In this document: one piece after another, positions 1 through 6,482 of the stretch
Layout: every line of letters starts with the position of its first letter
Position numbering within the stretch: position 1 is the first letter of the stretch
NCBI GenBank assembly: GCA_023229065.1
Contig: JALNZZ010000007.1
Span: 1-32,084 of the forward strand
Reading direction: 5' to 3'
DNA from: Porticoccaceae bacterium
GTDB lineage: Bacteria; Pseudomonadota; Gammaproteobacteria; Pseudomonadales; Porticoccaceae
Length of the DNA: 32,084 bases
Position numbers and translations under genes: made by a program
Notes under the pieces: model-generated
Databases searched by the model: none
The model's input: only the letters and a program-made list of their open reading frames with translations
Told to the model about the DNA's origin: nothing

Positions 1-52
1 CGGCGAAAGGCACTCAGCGGAGCAAGGTTCAACACCACAGGAGAAAACCGAC

Positions 53-376
53 ATGAACAGCCAACAAATTCAATCAAAAGCCCCGGCTCAAGCATCTAGC
101 AGAGCAGAGGTTGAAAAGCAGAAAACCACCGACAAAGGAGAAGGGACTATGAAAAAAATCATGGCGTGGGTTGACGAGCTTCCGGGCGCGGCTTCTACCG
201 ACTTCCCGGCAAAGCGTGACGAAATTGCCAAGCTGATGGATGAAGCGGCAGAGCTGGCCCGTAAGGCCGAAGAACTGCGCGGGCAGGCTTACTTTGCAGC
301 GTGCAGCCTTGAGGGTGAAGCGCGGGGCGTCTTTACCTTTGAACAGGTGGAACAGGCCAAGCAGCGGGCGGGCTAA
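53..376 (+). CDS. Small hypothetical plasmid protein (107 aa)
   Basis: I do not recognise this protein. It is small, hydrophilic and probably cytoplasmic, with an Ala/Glu/Lys-rich helical C-terminal half (about residues 55-105) and no membrane segment. The start at 53 has a GGAGAA ribosome site. An in-frame ATG at 149 (MKKIMAWVDE) follows an even better AAGGAGAAGGG site, so the true product could be the 75-residue form, or both may be made. A hairpin follows the stop, and the DUF3560 gene begins 56 bases downstream on the same strand. Composition is like the neighbouring genes. Coding is likely; function is unknown. Confidence 0.6.
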   Translation: MNSQQIQSKAPAQASSRAEVEKQKTTDKGEGTMKKIMAWVDELPGAASTDFPAKRDEIAKLMDEAAELARKAEELRGQAYFAACSLEGEARGVFTFEQVEQAKQRAG

Positions 377-386
377 CGACAGATAA

Positions 387-406
387 GCGCCCCGATTCAG
401 GGGCGC
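387..406 (+). terminator. Hairpin after the first gene, possible weak terminator
   Basis: Arms GCGCCCC and GGGGCGC enclose a 6-base loop. They are followed by a short, interrupted T-rich stretch (ACTTTACCCTTTTA). The T run is poor, so it may attenuate rather than stop transcription into the DUF3560 gene. Confidence 0.4.
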
Positions 407-432
407 ACTTTACCCTTTTATGGAGCATTGAA

Positions 433-1242
433 ATGAACGCATACGAACAGAAACAAGCAGCACGGAAGGCCCGTTTTGAGCAACGCGCCCAGGCAGCAAG
501 CACCGAAAGCCAGCGCACCTATGACCACGCCAAGAGCATGGCCGAGGCAATCCCTTTTGGGCAGCCTATTTTGGTAGGGCATCACAGCGAGAAACGCGAC
601 AGAAACCACCGTGACCGCATCCATACCACATACGGCAAAGCCTTTGACCTGCAAGACAAGGCCAAGCACTACGAGCAAAAAGCGGCGAGTGTGGGGACTG
701 GTGGCATTTCCAGTGATGACCCGGCAGCGATTGAGAAACTGAAAGCCGAGCTGGCCCAGGTGGAGACGGCGCAAGAGCGCATGAAAGCGGCAAACAAGGT
801 GATTCGCAGCAAGAAAACCGATGATGTACGGGTGGCCGAGCTGGTGGCTTTGGGTTTCACCGAGGCCCAGGCGGTGGAGCTGTTGAAGCCTGATTTTGCG
901 GGCCGTGTCGGATTCCCCAGCTACGCATTGACCAATAACAACGCGAATGCCCGGCGCATTACCAAGCGCATCGAGGAACTGGAAGCAAGGCGGCAGCGGG
1001 TGGATGTTGAGGAAGAAGGTGAGGGCTACACCTACCGCGAAGACACAGAAGAAAACCGCGTGATGTTCATTTTTGACGGCAAGCCCGCGCCGGAAGTCCG
1101 CGACGTTTTGAAGCGTAACGCTTTCAAGTGGTCGCCTTCGCGTGGTGCATGGGTTCGCCAGTTGAACAACGCGGGAATTTATGCGGGACAGAACGTAAAA
1201 GAACGACTGGCCGATATTGCCAAGATTGGTGACACGCAATAG
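433..1242 (+). CDS. DUF3560 domain-containing protein (269 aa)
   Basis: It resembles DUF3560 proteins, which are common on conjugative plasmids and of unknown function. The start has GGAG 8 bases upstream. Residues 1-120 are charged and helical, including a His/Arg-rich stretch near residues 50-65 (HHSEKRDRNHRDRIH) typical of the family. The C-terminal part (about 190-265) has the conserved pattern NRVMFIFDGKPAPEVRDVLK followed by FKWSPSRGAW, which looks like a small compact domain. No signal peptide or membrane segment is seen. The next transcription unit starts directly after it with a CCAA...TTGG operator. Family call is from remembered motifs; function is not known. Confidence 0.7.
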   Translation: MNAYEQKQAARKARFEQRAQAASTESQRTYDHAKSMAEAIPFGQPILVGHHSEKRDRNHRDRIHTTYGKAFDLQDKAKHYEQKAASVGTGGISSDDPAAIEKLKAELAQVETAQERMKAANKVIRSKKTDDVRVAELVALGFTEAQAVELLKPDFAGRVGFPSYALTNNNANARRITKRIEELEARRQRVDVEEEGEGYTYREDTEENRVMFIFDGKPAPEVRDVLKRNAFKWSPSRGAWVRQLNNAGIYAGQNVKERLADIAKIGDTQ

Positions 1243-1261
1243 CCAATATGGTATATTTTGG
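1243..1261. promoter_or_regulatory. 19-bp palindromic operator, copy 1 (CCAATATGGTATATTTTGG)
   Basis: One of six 19-bp sites with CCAA at one end, TTGG at the other and an A/T-rich centre. It starts one base after the DUF3560 stop and lies 62 bases upstream of the small membrane protein start at 1324. TATATT inside the site could serve as a -10. A repressor site for this two-gene unit is inferred. Confidence 0.6.
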
Positions 1262-1323
1262 ACAAGGTTAGTAACCACAAGGGGCCGGAAAACTGGCCCC
1301 GACAACCAACGGGAGCGCAGACC

Positions 1324-1506
1324 ATGCGATTCATTGACGACATGATTGTTAAAGCAGCCAAGGCTATTTTGGGCGGCGTCATGGCCGTGGGTGCTGGCCT
1401 TGTCTACATCCAGTTTATTGCCTTGATGGTTATCCTGGCGATGGCTGGCACCACTGCCCTAGCGGTGGCCCTGGCCGCTGCCAAAGCGGCTATTTTCGGA
1501 GGTTAA
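1324..1506 (+). CDS. Small hydrophobic membrane protein (60 aa)
   Basis: The protein is almost entirely hydrophobic, with two likely membrane helices (about residues 12-30 and 31-55) and a short charged N-terminus (MRFIDD). An upstream in-frame ATG at 1258 lies within the 19-bp operator, so I chose ATG 1324, which has GGGAG upstream. The next gene starts 3 bases after its stop, so the two are probably one operon under the operator at 1243. I do not recognise the family. Inner-membrane location is inferred from hydrophobicity only. Confidence 0.55.
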   Translation: MRFIDDMIVKAAKAILGGVMAVGAGLVYIQFIALMVILAMAGTTALAVALAAAKAAIFGG

Positions 1507-1509
1507 CCG

Positions 1510-1902
1510 ATGTTGCAACACGCACAAACCGCCGAGCTGATGAAGCTGGCCGGAGCATTGCCCGAGCTTATCCGCGCCCTTGATTCCGAGATTGAAAAAG
1601 TAGCCGGGCGCATGGACGAGCTGGTCAGGGCCGGGCTGATCTATGCAACGGAATACTGGCGCAAGGGCAGTGACGGCAACCCGAAGTATTTTTATTTGCT
1701 CTATCCTCAGCAGCCGGGCGAGCCGCGCCGCCGCGAATATGTCGGATGCGACACGACAAGAGTTGAAGAAGCCCGCGCAGGTATCCAGCGGGCAAAGGAG
1801 TATGACGAGTTGGCCGCGCACATGGCCGCGCTGGCTGGCCGCGCCCAGCGCGTGCAGGGTGCTTTGCACGATGCTTGCAGATACATGAACGGCAGCTATT
1901 GA
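1510..1902 (+). CDS. Hypothetical plasmid protein (130 aa)
   Basis: The start has a strong GGAGG site. The protein is soluble, with helical ends (residues 1-40 and 85-125) and a central aromatic segment (YWRKGSDGNPKYFYLLYP, about residues 49-66) that looks like a small beta-hairpin. I recall similar unnamed proteins on plasmids but cannot name a function. It is translated just behind the small membrane protein and is followed by a good rho-independent terminator, so the pair 1324-1902 forms a short transcription unit under the 19-bp operator. Confidence 0.55.
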   Translation: MLQHAQTAELMKLAGALPELIRALDSEIEKVAGRMDELVRAGLIYATEYWRKGSDGNPKYFYLLYPQQPGEPRRREYVGCDTTRVEEARAGIQRAKEYDELAAHMAALAGRAQRVQGALHDACRYMNGSY

Positions 1903-1914
1903 GCCGCCGACCAG

Positions 1915-1938
1915 GGCCGGAAATCCGGCCTTTCTTTT
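1915..1938 (+). terminator. Rho-independent terminator
   Basis: Perfect 7-bp stem GGCCGGA/TCCGGCC with a 2-base loop, followed by TTTCTTTT. It ends the 1324-1902 unit and separates it from kfrA. Confidence 0.75.
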
Positions 1939-1941
1939 CAC

Positions 1942-1981
1942 TTGAATAATAAGAATAATAATAGTATTATTCTTATTATTC
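1942..1981 (+). promoter_or_regulatory. kfrA promoter overlapped by a long A/T palindrome
   Basis: Two perfect 17-bp inverted arms (1944-1960 and 1965-1981) flank a 4-base centre ATAG. A promoter fits over it: TTGAAT at 1942-1947, a 17-bp spacer and TATTAT at 1965-1970. KfrA proteins of IncP plasmids are known to bind A/T-rich repeats at their own promoter, so autorepression is the likely role. A protein bound to the palindrome would cover both promoter boxes. Confidence 0.65.
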
Positions 1982-2011
1982 TTATTAGATCAGGCCACCG
2001 AGGGTTAAATC

Positions 2012-3052
2012 ATGGAAATCAGTAGCGAAATCCGAAACCGCATCATCGCCACCGCCGAACAGCTTTACCAAGAAGGCGGTAGCGACCGCTTCCCGACCGT
2101 TGACCAAGTGCGCCGGGCAGCTCGCGCAGACATGAACACGACCAGCCTTGTCATGAAGGAGTGGAGGCGACAGCAGACAGCAGCCCCGGCCACGGTGGCC
2201 GTTGCGGTTCCCGAGCGCGTACAAGAAGCCATGAAATCGGCACTGGCTACATTGTGGGGCGAGGCGCAGGAGCTGGCTAACGAGTCGCTGGCCGTCGCTA
2301 AACAGGCATGGGAAACCGAGCGGGCCGACGCCGACGCCTTGCGTGCCGAGCTGGCAGAGGCATACGAGCATCAAGAGGGCGAGCTAGAGGCTACGCGGCA
2401 GCAGTTGGCCCAGGTGCAGGAGCAGGCAGACAACGAGGCCGAGCAGCGACAGCAGTTGGCCCAGGCGCTGGCCGAATCAAACACCAGGGCAGACAAAGCC
2501 GAGGCCCGCTTGCAGGAAATCGAGCATCGAGCCGCTGACCTACGGAGCGAGCTGGACAGGGCGCACCGGGACGCAGACACGGCGCGGGAAGCATTGGCCG
2601 ACCTGCAACGCACAGCCGACAAGTATTTTTCCGATCTGGAAAAAACGCGGGAAGAACTTGCCCAATCGAAAAGCCATATACGCAGCCTTGAGCTTGAGCG
2701 TAGCGAGGCCGAGCGACGGGAAGGCGATGCTATCGCAGAGCGAGACACCGCCCGCGAGAAGCTGGCCGCAGCGCAGGAACAGCGCGACAACGCCACTCAG
2801 GAGCTGGTAGCCAGTCAAGCGAGGGCAGAAGTGCAGCAGGAGGCCGCAGCAAGCCGTCAGGACGCTTTGCAACGGCAGGCCGACAAACTGGCCGCCGACC
2901 TGGAGAAAGCCCGCGAGGGGCTGGCAGAGGCCCGCGAGAAGGCCGCAGGGCTGGCCGGGCAGATCGAGGCTATCACCGGCCAAAATAAAGAGCTGGTGGC
3001 CGCGCTCAAGAAGCCAGCGGCGGCGAAGAAACCCGCAGCCGGGAAAGAATGA
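2012..3052 (+). CDS. kfrA: KfrA-like DNA-binding coiled-coil protein (346 aa)
   Basis: The N-terminus (about residues 1-60) has the KfrA pattern: ATAEQLYQEGGSDRFPTVDQVRR followed by VMKEWRRQQ, a winged-helix-like DNA-binding region. From about residue 70 to 325 it is an unbroken Ala/Glu/Arg/Gln-rich heptad region, i.e. a very long coiled coil. The tail is Lys/Ala/Pro-rich (KKPAAAKKPAAGKE). IncP KfrA acts in stable maintenance, binds its own promoter and forms higher-order assemblies. Length is near the usual 300-350. The start has GAGGG 9 bases upstream. The large palindrome over its promoter supports autoregulation. No kfrC is seen, but a KfrB-domain gene lies at 14.4 kb. Confidence 0.88.
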   Translation: MEISSEIRNRIIATAEQLYQEGGSDRFPTVDQVRRAARADMNTTSLVMKEWRRQQTAAPATVAVAVPERVQEAMKSALATLWGEAQELANESLAVAKQAWETERADADALRAELAEAYEHQEGELEATRQQLAQVQEQADNEAEQRQQLAQALAESNTRADKAEARLQEIEHRAADLRSELDRAHRDADTAREALADLQRTADKYFSDLEKTREELAQSKSHIRSLELERSEAERREGDAIAERDTAREKLAAAQEQRDNATQELVASQARAEVQQEAAASRQDALQRQADKLAADLEKAREGLAEAREKAAGLAGQIEAITGQNKELVAALKKPAAAKKPAAGKE

Positions 3053-3058
3053 ACCAAT

Positions 3059-3200
3059 GGTGACGGATTCGGCAACCAGGCACACCAGATCCGTCACCAG
3101 CCCAGCGGCAAAGCCGCCTTTTGCCCAGCCCGCGCAGCGGGTGGGGCGGCGTGCATGAATGGCGACAGATGACGACGCCGGCGAGCTGGCCACCGTCACC
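3059..3200 (+). repeat. Composite repeat: 40-bp element, hairpin module, 40-bp element
   Basis: First element 3059-3098 starts GGTGACGGAT and ends ATCCGTCACC (10-bp inverted ends). A 62-bp linker follows, with module core 3101-3154: hairpin GCGGC-AAA-GCCGC, TTTTGCCC, hairpin CCCGC-GCA-GCGGG, then a GGGGCGGCGTGC tail. Second element 3161-3200 starts GGCGACAG and ends CCGTCACC. The same layout with the same 62-bp linker occurs at 17834-17975. The composite fills the gap between kfrA and the replication gene. Origin and role are unknown. Confidence 0.8.
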
Positions 3201-3218
3201 AATCGGAGAACAGACGAA

Positions 3219-4211
3219 ATGAAACACGACAGAACACGCGCAGCAGTTACCCGTCAAATCAAGGGAATGGGTGCAAGCCTGTATGAAGTCGGCATAAGAC
3301 ACCCCGAACTAGGCATGATGAACCGCGAATGGAGCGCCGAAGACATCATGAAATCCTTGGAATGGCTCAAGCGTGAAAACCTGAATGGGTGCGATATATA
3401 CATCAGGCCCGCCCGATCAGCCCCGAGCCGGTTGATTCTGATTGATGACTTAACCCTGGGAACCTTGGGGCGCTTGCAAGCTGGCCCCTACCCTGCCGCC
3501 GTGACAGTGCAGACCAGCCCGGGCAATTATCAGGCGTGGGTAAAGCTGGACGATGACGCGCCCGCCGCTATTCGCAGGGAAATAGCCCGTCACCTTGCCC
3601 GCGAGTACCAGGGCGACCCGAACAGCGCGGATTCAGCCCACTATGGCAGATTGGCCGGTTTCACCAACCGAAAGCCGGAACACATCGACGCAGCAGGCCG
3701 GTCGCCTTTCGTCTTGCTGGATAGCTATAACGGCAAAGTCACGACCGGAGCCGTAGAGCTGAAAAAAATTGCAGCCGATGCGGTCGAGCTGGATCAGCAG
3801 CAGGGCCGCAGCATGGCCGCACACGTCCAGCAGCAGGCCAGAAACATGCCTCAAGCAACCGCCGCGCCCGGTAGCGTGCAGGAGCTGGCCGCGTGGTACT
3901 GCGCTACATGGGAGAGCCTACAAAAGCAGTTTGGGGCACAGTTTGACGCCAGCCGGGCCGACTGGATGGCAGCTATAGCCATGTACCGCAAAGGCTACGA
4001 CTTCCACGCGGTTGCAGACGCTATTTCAAGCCATAGCCCCGGCATACAGGACAGGAAGGGCGCAGCAGTTACGGACTATGTGACCAGGACAGCCGGAAAA
4101 GCGCAGGTGTGGCACGAATTGCGGGCACAAGGGGCAAAGTTCGAGGACGTGGCCGACTCACTTTTGACGCTGGCTCAGGAGCGAGCAAAAGGCGGAAATC
4201 CGGGTGCATAA
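3219..4211 (+). CDS. RepB-primase-like replication protein (330 aa)
   Basis: Residues about 35-180 resemble the RepB primase family (RSF1010 RepB'-like): an acidic strand LILIDDLT, then GNYQAWVKLDD and YGRLAGFTNRKPEH. Family members synthesise primers at plasmid origins. The C-terminal part (about 215-330) is helical and could bind DNA or the iterons. I chose ATG 3219 because it has GGAGA 8 bases upstream and because the longer start at 3159 begins at the edge of a 40-bp repeat. The iteron origin begins directly after the stop. No helicase or separate RepC/TrfA-like initiator is present, so this may be the main Rep protein (inference). Confidence 0.65.
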   Translation: MKHDRTRAAVTRQIKGMGASLYEVGIRHPELGMMNREWSAEDIMKSLEWLKRENLNGCDIYIRPARSAPSRLILIDDLTLGTLGRLQAGPYPAAVTVQTSPGNYQAWVKLDDDAPAAIRREIARHLAREYQGDPNSADSAHYGRLAGFTNRKPEHIDAAGRSPFVLLDSYNGKVTTGAVELKKIAADAVELDQQQGRSMAAHVQQQARNMPQATAAPGSVQELAAWYCATWESLQKQFGAQFDASRADWMAAIAMYRKGYDFHAVADAISSHSPGIQDRKGAAVTDYVTRTAGKAQVWHELRAQGAKFEDVADSLLTLAQERAKGGNPGA

Positions 4212-4530
4212 CCTTGTGGATAACAAAAGTTATCCACGCTGAAATTGTCTTGCGCTGAAAATCGTTTAAGTTCAATAACTTAAATATGCTATCCACAAAA
4301 GCCCGCGCTGAAACTGTCTTGCAGCTACGCTGAAATTGTCTTGCCCGTGCGCTGAAACTGTCTTGCGGCTACGCTGAAATTGTCTTGCCGGTGCAGTTTA
4401 ATAAACGGCTGAAAGCCTTGCACTGTAAGGCTTTGCGGCAACTCGGAAGACCTCCCCCCTGTATCTCTGCCTGTAGCCTTTCCCTGTAGCTTTTTTCCTA
4501 TATAAAAATAATCCTGTAATTAAGGGCGTC
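4212..4530. other. Probable vegetative replication origin (oriV)
   Basis: Non-coding region. It holds DnaA-box-like 9-mers TGTGGATAA (4215-4223), TTATCCACG (4230-4238) and CTATCCACA (4289-4297), and a first iteron at 4236-4253 with a degenerate copy overlapping its end. An A/T inverted repeat TTAAGTT/AACTTAA lies at 4266-4283, and four iterons in phase at 4305-4388. A perfect hairpin AAAGCCTT/AAGGCTTT sits at 4412-4434. An A/T-rich stretch at 4491-4520 could be the unwinding element. Iterons, DnaA boxes and an A/T-rich region together are typical of iteron plasmids. Confidence 0.8.
4305..4388 (+). repeat. Four iterons with exact 22-bp period
   Basis: 18-bp units start at 4305, 4327, 4349 and 4371 and alternate between GCGCTGAAACTGTCTTGC and ACGCTGAAATTGTCTTGC, separated by 4 variable bases. 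A 22-bp period of two helical turns places an initiator on one face of the DNA. A further unit lies at 4236-4253. Stray copies occur elsewhere in the window at 5917, 12073, 12311 and 15495. Confidence 0.9.
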
Positions 4531-4855
4531 TTCTTGTGCATAGCCCATCGTCAGGCTTTGCCCTGGCGCAAGGGAACAGACACACCGCCCACCCGCTGCG
4601 CGGGCCGGGTGAAAGGCGTCTTCGACGCTTAAAGGCGTTTGTTCATTTTCCAGCGTCCAGAATCGCCCGCGTGAGGCTTTCTTGCCCTTCCCTACCCTTC
4701 CCTATCGGTAAGCCCTAAAAGTCGTTGTGCGGCCTTGTGGGGCTTTTGCGGTTTCTTTCTGTAATGGCTTTTTTTATCTATCCTGCAAGCCTTTGATTTC
4801 AAGGGTTTTGTGTATGAATACAACATAAACCGGCTTTGTAATTGTTATATAGCCG
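4531..4855. other. Non-coding stretch downstream of oriV
   Basis: No convincing gene. A 60-codon reading frame at 4536-4718 is produced by the inverted hairpin module at 4583-4630 and is Arg/Pro-rich. The stretch also holds a CTATCCTGCA sequence at 4778-4787, identical in its core to the nic region near 8245, and a weak hairpin CCTTTGA/TCAAGGG near 4791-4806. Confidence 0.5.
4583..4630 (-). repeat. Hairpin module, inverted copy
   Basis: Read on the minus strand, it has GCGTC-GAA-GACGC, CTTTC, then CCCGC-GCA-GCGGG and a GGGCGG tail, matching the module of 3101-3154 but with the first stem changed in a compensatory way. There are no clear 40-bp elements beside it. Confidence 0.65.
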
Positions 4856-4885
4856 TTGTCTATTCTGTTTTATGGGTGTTATACT
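4856..4885 (+). promoter_or_regulatory. Probable ssb-kor-par operon promoter
   Basis: TTGTCT (4856-4861) and TATACT (4880-4885) with an 18-bp spacer lie 44 bases before the ssb start. It is the best sigma70-like promoter in front of the ssb to korB run. Confidence 0.5.
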
Positions 4886-4928
4886 TCAATAACGGTCAAG
4901 TCGGGCCGGTTCTATTGGAGTTATTGAC

Positions 4929-5291
4929 ATGCAGAAAAACGTCTTTGTAGGCAACCTTGCAAAAGCGGTTGTCTTGAACGGTTCGGGTGATCGTGCAGTT
5001 GCTCGCTTCACCTTGATTACAAACGAGTACGCCGGGCGCGACAAGGAAACCGGCGAGGTGCGGGAACGGCTCGTATCCATCCAGTTCACAGCGTTCCGGG
5101 CCAAGGCCGAGGCCATTGCCAAGAATGCGCTGAAAGGCGATCAGCTTATTGTTGATTACCGCATCGAAAACAACACTTACCAGAAGGATGGTGAAGACGT
5201 GTACGGCTACAACTTCATTCTGGAAGATTTCAAGTTCGGTGCCCCAGGCAAAGACAAGCGCGAGCAGATGGCAAGCCGGGCGGGCCAGTAA
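4929..5291 (+). CDS. ssb: Single-stranded DNA-binding protein (120 aa)
   Basis: OB-fold SSB of the short plasmid type: VFVGNLAKAVVLNGSGDRAV at the start, ARFTLITNEY, then SIQFTAFRAKAEAIAKNALKGDQL and a C-terminal GYNFILEDFKFG strand. It lacks the long flexible tail and acidic tip of chromosomal SSB, as does the IncP-type plasmid protein. It coats single-stranded plasmid DNA during replication and after transfer. GGAG lies 9 bases before the start. The stop is directly followed by the korA-like ATG, so translation is probably coupled. From the nic orientation it would lie in the leading region entering the recipient first. Confidence 0.85.
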   Translation: MQKNVFVGNLAKAVVLNGSGDRAVARFTLITNEYAGRDKETGEVRERLVSIQFTAFRAKAEAIAKNALKGDQLIVDYRIENNTYQKDGEDVYGYNFILEDFKFGAPGKDKREQMASRAGQ

Positions 5292-5681
5292 ATGACAACA
5301 ACCACCCCGAAGATGGGCAGCGCGGAATTTAACCGCGTTGCTACAACTTGCAAACGGTGGTCGGAGCGATCCTTGGCGGTTGCCCGCCTACTTTTGGTTG
5401 ACGGCCTGCCGTTGTCAGAAGTGGCGGCGCAACATGAAATGTCTAGCCAGCAAGCGAACGTGACTAGAAGCCGTTTTCTAGCCAAGGCCGAAAAGCAGCG
5501 CATTGAATCTTTCATGGCGAGAGAAAAACCGAAGCTGTCGGCCACCCTTTTAGAGCCATTCGACCAGGACATGCGAACCCTTCGGGACAAGGGTTACACA
5601 TTCAGCCAGATTGTGGCTTTCCTGCGCGAACAAGGCATTGAAACCTCAGTAACAACCGTTCGGAATTTTTTGAAGGAGTAA
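5292..5681 (+). CDS. korA: KorA/TrfB-like repressor with extra C-terminal domain (129 aa)
   Basis: Residues about 8-60 match the TrfB/KorA helix-turn-helix domain: EFNRVATTCKRWSERSLAVARLLLVDGLPLSEVAAQHEMS spans it, with the recognition-helix region SSQQANVTRSRF. KorA of IncP is about 100 residues. This protein has an added C-terminal region (about 80-129) with a second helical, HTH-like pattern (GYTFSQIVAFLREQGIETSV). The ATG starts the base after the ssb stop, with little ribosome site of its own, so coupling is likely. The order ssb-korA-incC-korB resembles the IncP central control region. Its operator is not known; the 19-bp CCAA...TTGG sites are candidates. Confidence 0.75.
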   Translation: MTTTTPKMGSAEFNRVATTCKRWSERSLAVARLLLVDGLPLSEVAAQHEMSSQQANVTRSRFLAKAEKQRIESFMAREKPKLSATLLEPFDQDMRTLRDKGYTFSQIVAFLREQGIETSVTTVRNFLKE

Positions 5682-5687
5682 CCGGGC

Positions 5688-6482
5688 ATGAAAACACTTG
5701 TACTTGCAAACCAGAAAGGCGGTGTCGGCAAATCAGCCATTGCCGTGCAGTTGGCTTATTACTTTGCGTTGGTGCTGGAAAAGCGGGTGCTGGTCATTGA
5801 TTTTGACCATCAGCGCAACAGCTCAAAAGCAATTCGGACTGGTGGGCTGGCCGAGGTGTCCAGCGTTACTAGCAGCCAAATTCTGACGGGTCGCGTTGAT
5901 CCAGCGCAGATAAATCACGCTGAATTTGTCTTGCTTCCCGGTGACGGCGACCTTATCAAAATGGAAAAGCAGGCGGCTGAACACAATACGTTTGCCACCA
6001 ACCTTTACACCTTTCTGGCCGAGATTGGCGACCGCTTCGACGTGTGCATTATCGACACGAACCCGAACCCAGATATTCGCCAGCTCGCAAGCCTTGTTGT
6101 GAGTGACTATGTTCTGTCGCCGTTGCAGCTCAACCAGGAGGCAATCGACGGGATCGGTGACCTTCTGAACCATGAAAACATCGGCATCAGGAAAATTCAG
6201 GCAACGATCAACAAGAAGCTGGACTTGATCGGAATCTTGCCGAACATCGTAGAACCTACCCCTTTCCAGCGTGACAACTTTCGTGACTTGTCAGCCGCGT
6301 TTGCACGGCTGCTTATCCCCCTGGATAACGGCTTTGCGGCAATCAAAAAAACCACAGCAGTACCAGAGGCACAGGCAGCAGGTGTGCCGGTGTGGAAGAT
6401 TGAGAAGACCAGCGCACGCACAGCCTGGGCGCACATGCGGCCCGTTTTTTCAAAGATTGCTTCTCACATGGGAGTTGAATAA
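5688..6482 (+). CDS. parA: ParA/IncC-like partition ATPase (264 aa)
   Basis: Deviant Walker A KGGVGKSAIAVQLA near residues 10-23, followed by VLVIDFDHQRNS (usual form DxDPQ), and CIIDTNPNPDIRQL as the Walker B region. It has no N-terminal HTH, so it is like the short IncC2 form, with the KorB-like protein as ParB partner. Such ATPases bind the nucleoid without sequence specificity and move the plasmid. AAGGAG lies before the start. The gene contains an iteron copy at 5917-5934 (ACGCTGAATTTGTCTTGC, one base from the origin type). Confidence 0.88.
   Translation: MKTLVLANQKGGVGKSAIAVQLAYYFALVLEKRVLVIDFDHQRNSSKAIRTGGLAEVSSVTSSQILTGRVDPAQINHAEFVLLPGDGDLIKMEKQAAEHNTFATNLYTFLAEIGDRFDVCIIDTNPNPDIRQLASLVVSDYVLSPLQLNQEAIDGIGDLLNHENIGIRKIQATINKKLDLIGILPNIVEPTPFQRDNFRDLSAAFARLLIPLDNGFAAIKKTTAVPEAQAAGVPVWKIEKTSARTAWAHMRPVFSKIASHMGVE
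5917..5934 (+). repeat. Stray iteron inside parA
   Basis: ACGCTGAATTTGTCTTGC differs at one position from the origin iteron ACGCTGAAATTGTCTTGC. It lies in the coding sequence of the ParA-like protein, 1.55 kb from the array. Confidence 0.7.

Noticed and set aside
418..1305. 295-codon minus-strand frame opposite the DUF3560 gene
   Set aside because: Antisense to a better supported gene with a ribosome site and family motifs, and it crosses the operator at 1243.
2540..3202. Minus-strand frame of 220 codons antisense to kfrA
   Set aside because: It is the shadow of the coiled-coil codon pattern of kfrA. Its N-terminal part comes from the composite repeat, and the same peptide appears in a frame at 17750-18022 for the same reason.
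4305..4388. CRISPR-like array
   Set aside because: Units alternate in sequence with 4-base gaps and a 22-bp period next to DnaA boxes; these are iterons.
4536..4718. 60-codon frame downstream of oriV
   Set aside because: Produced by the inverted hairpin module; composition and lack of ribosome site argue against coding.
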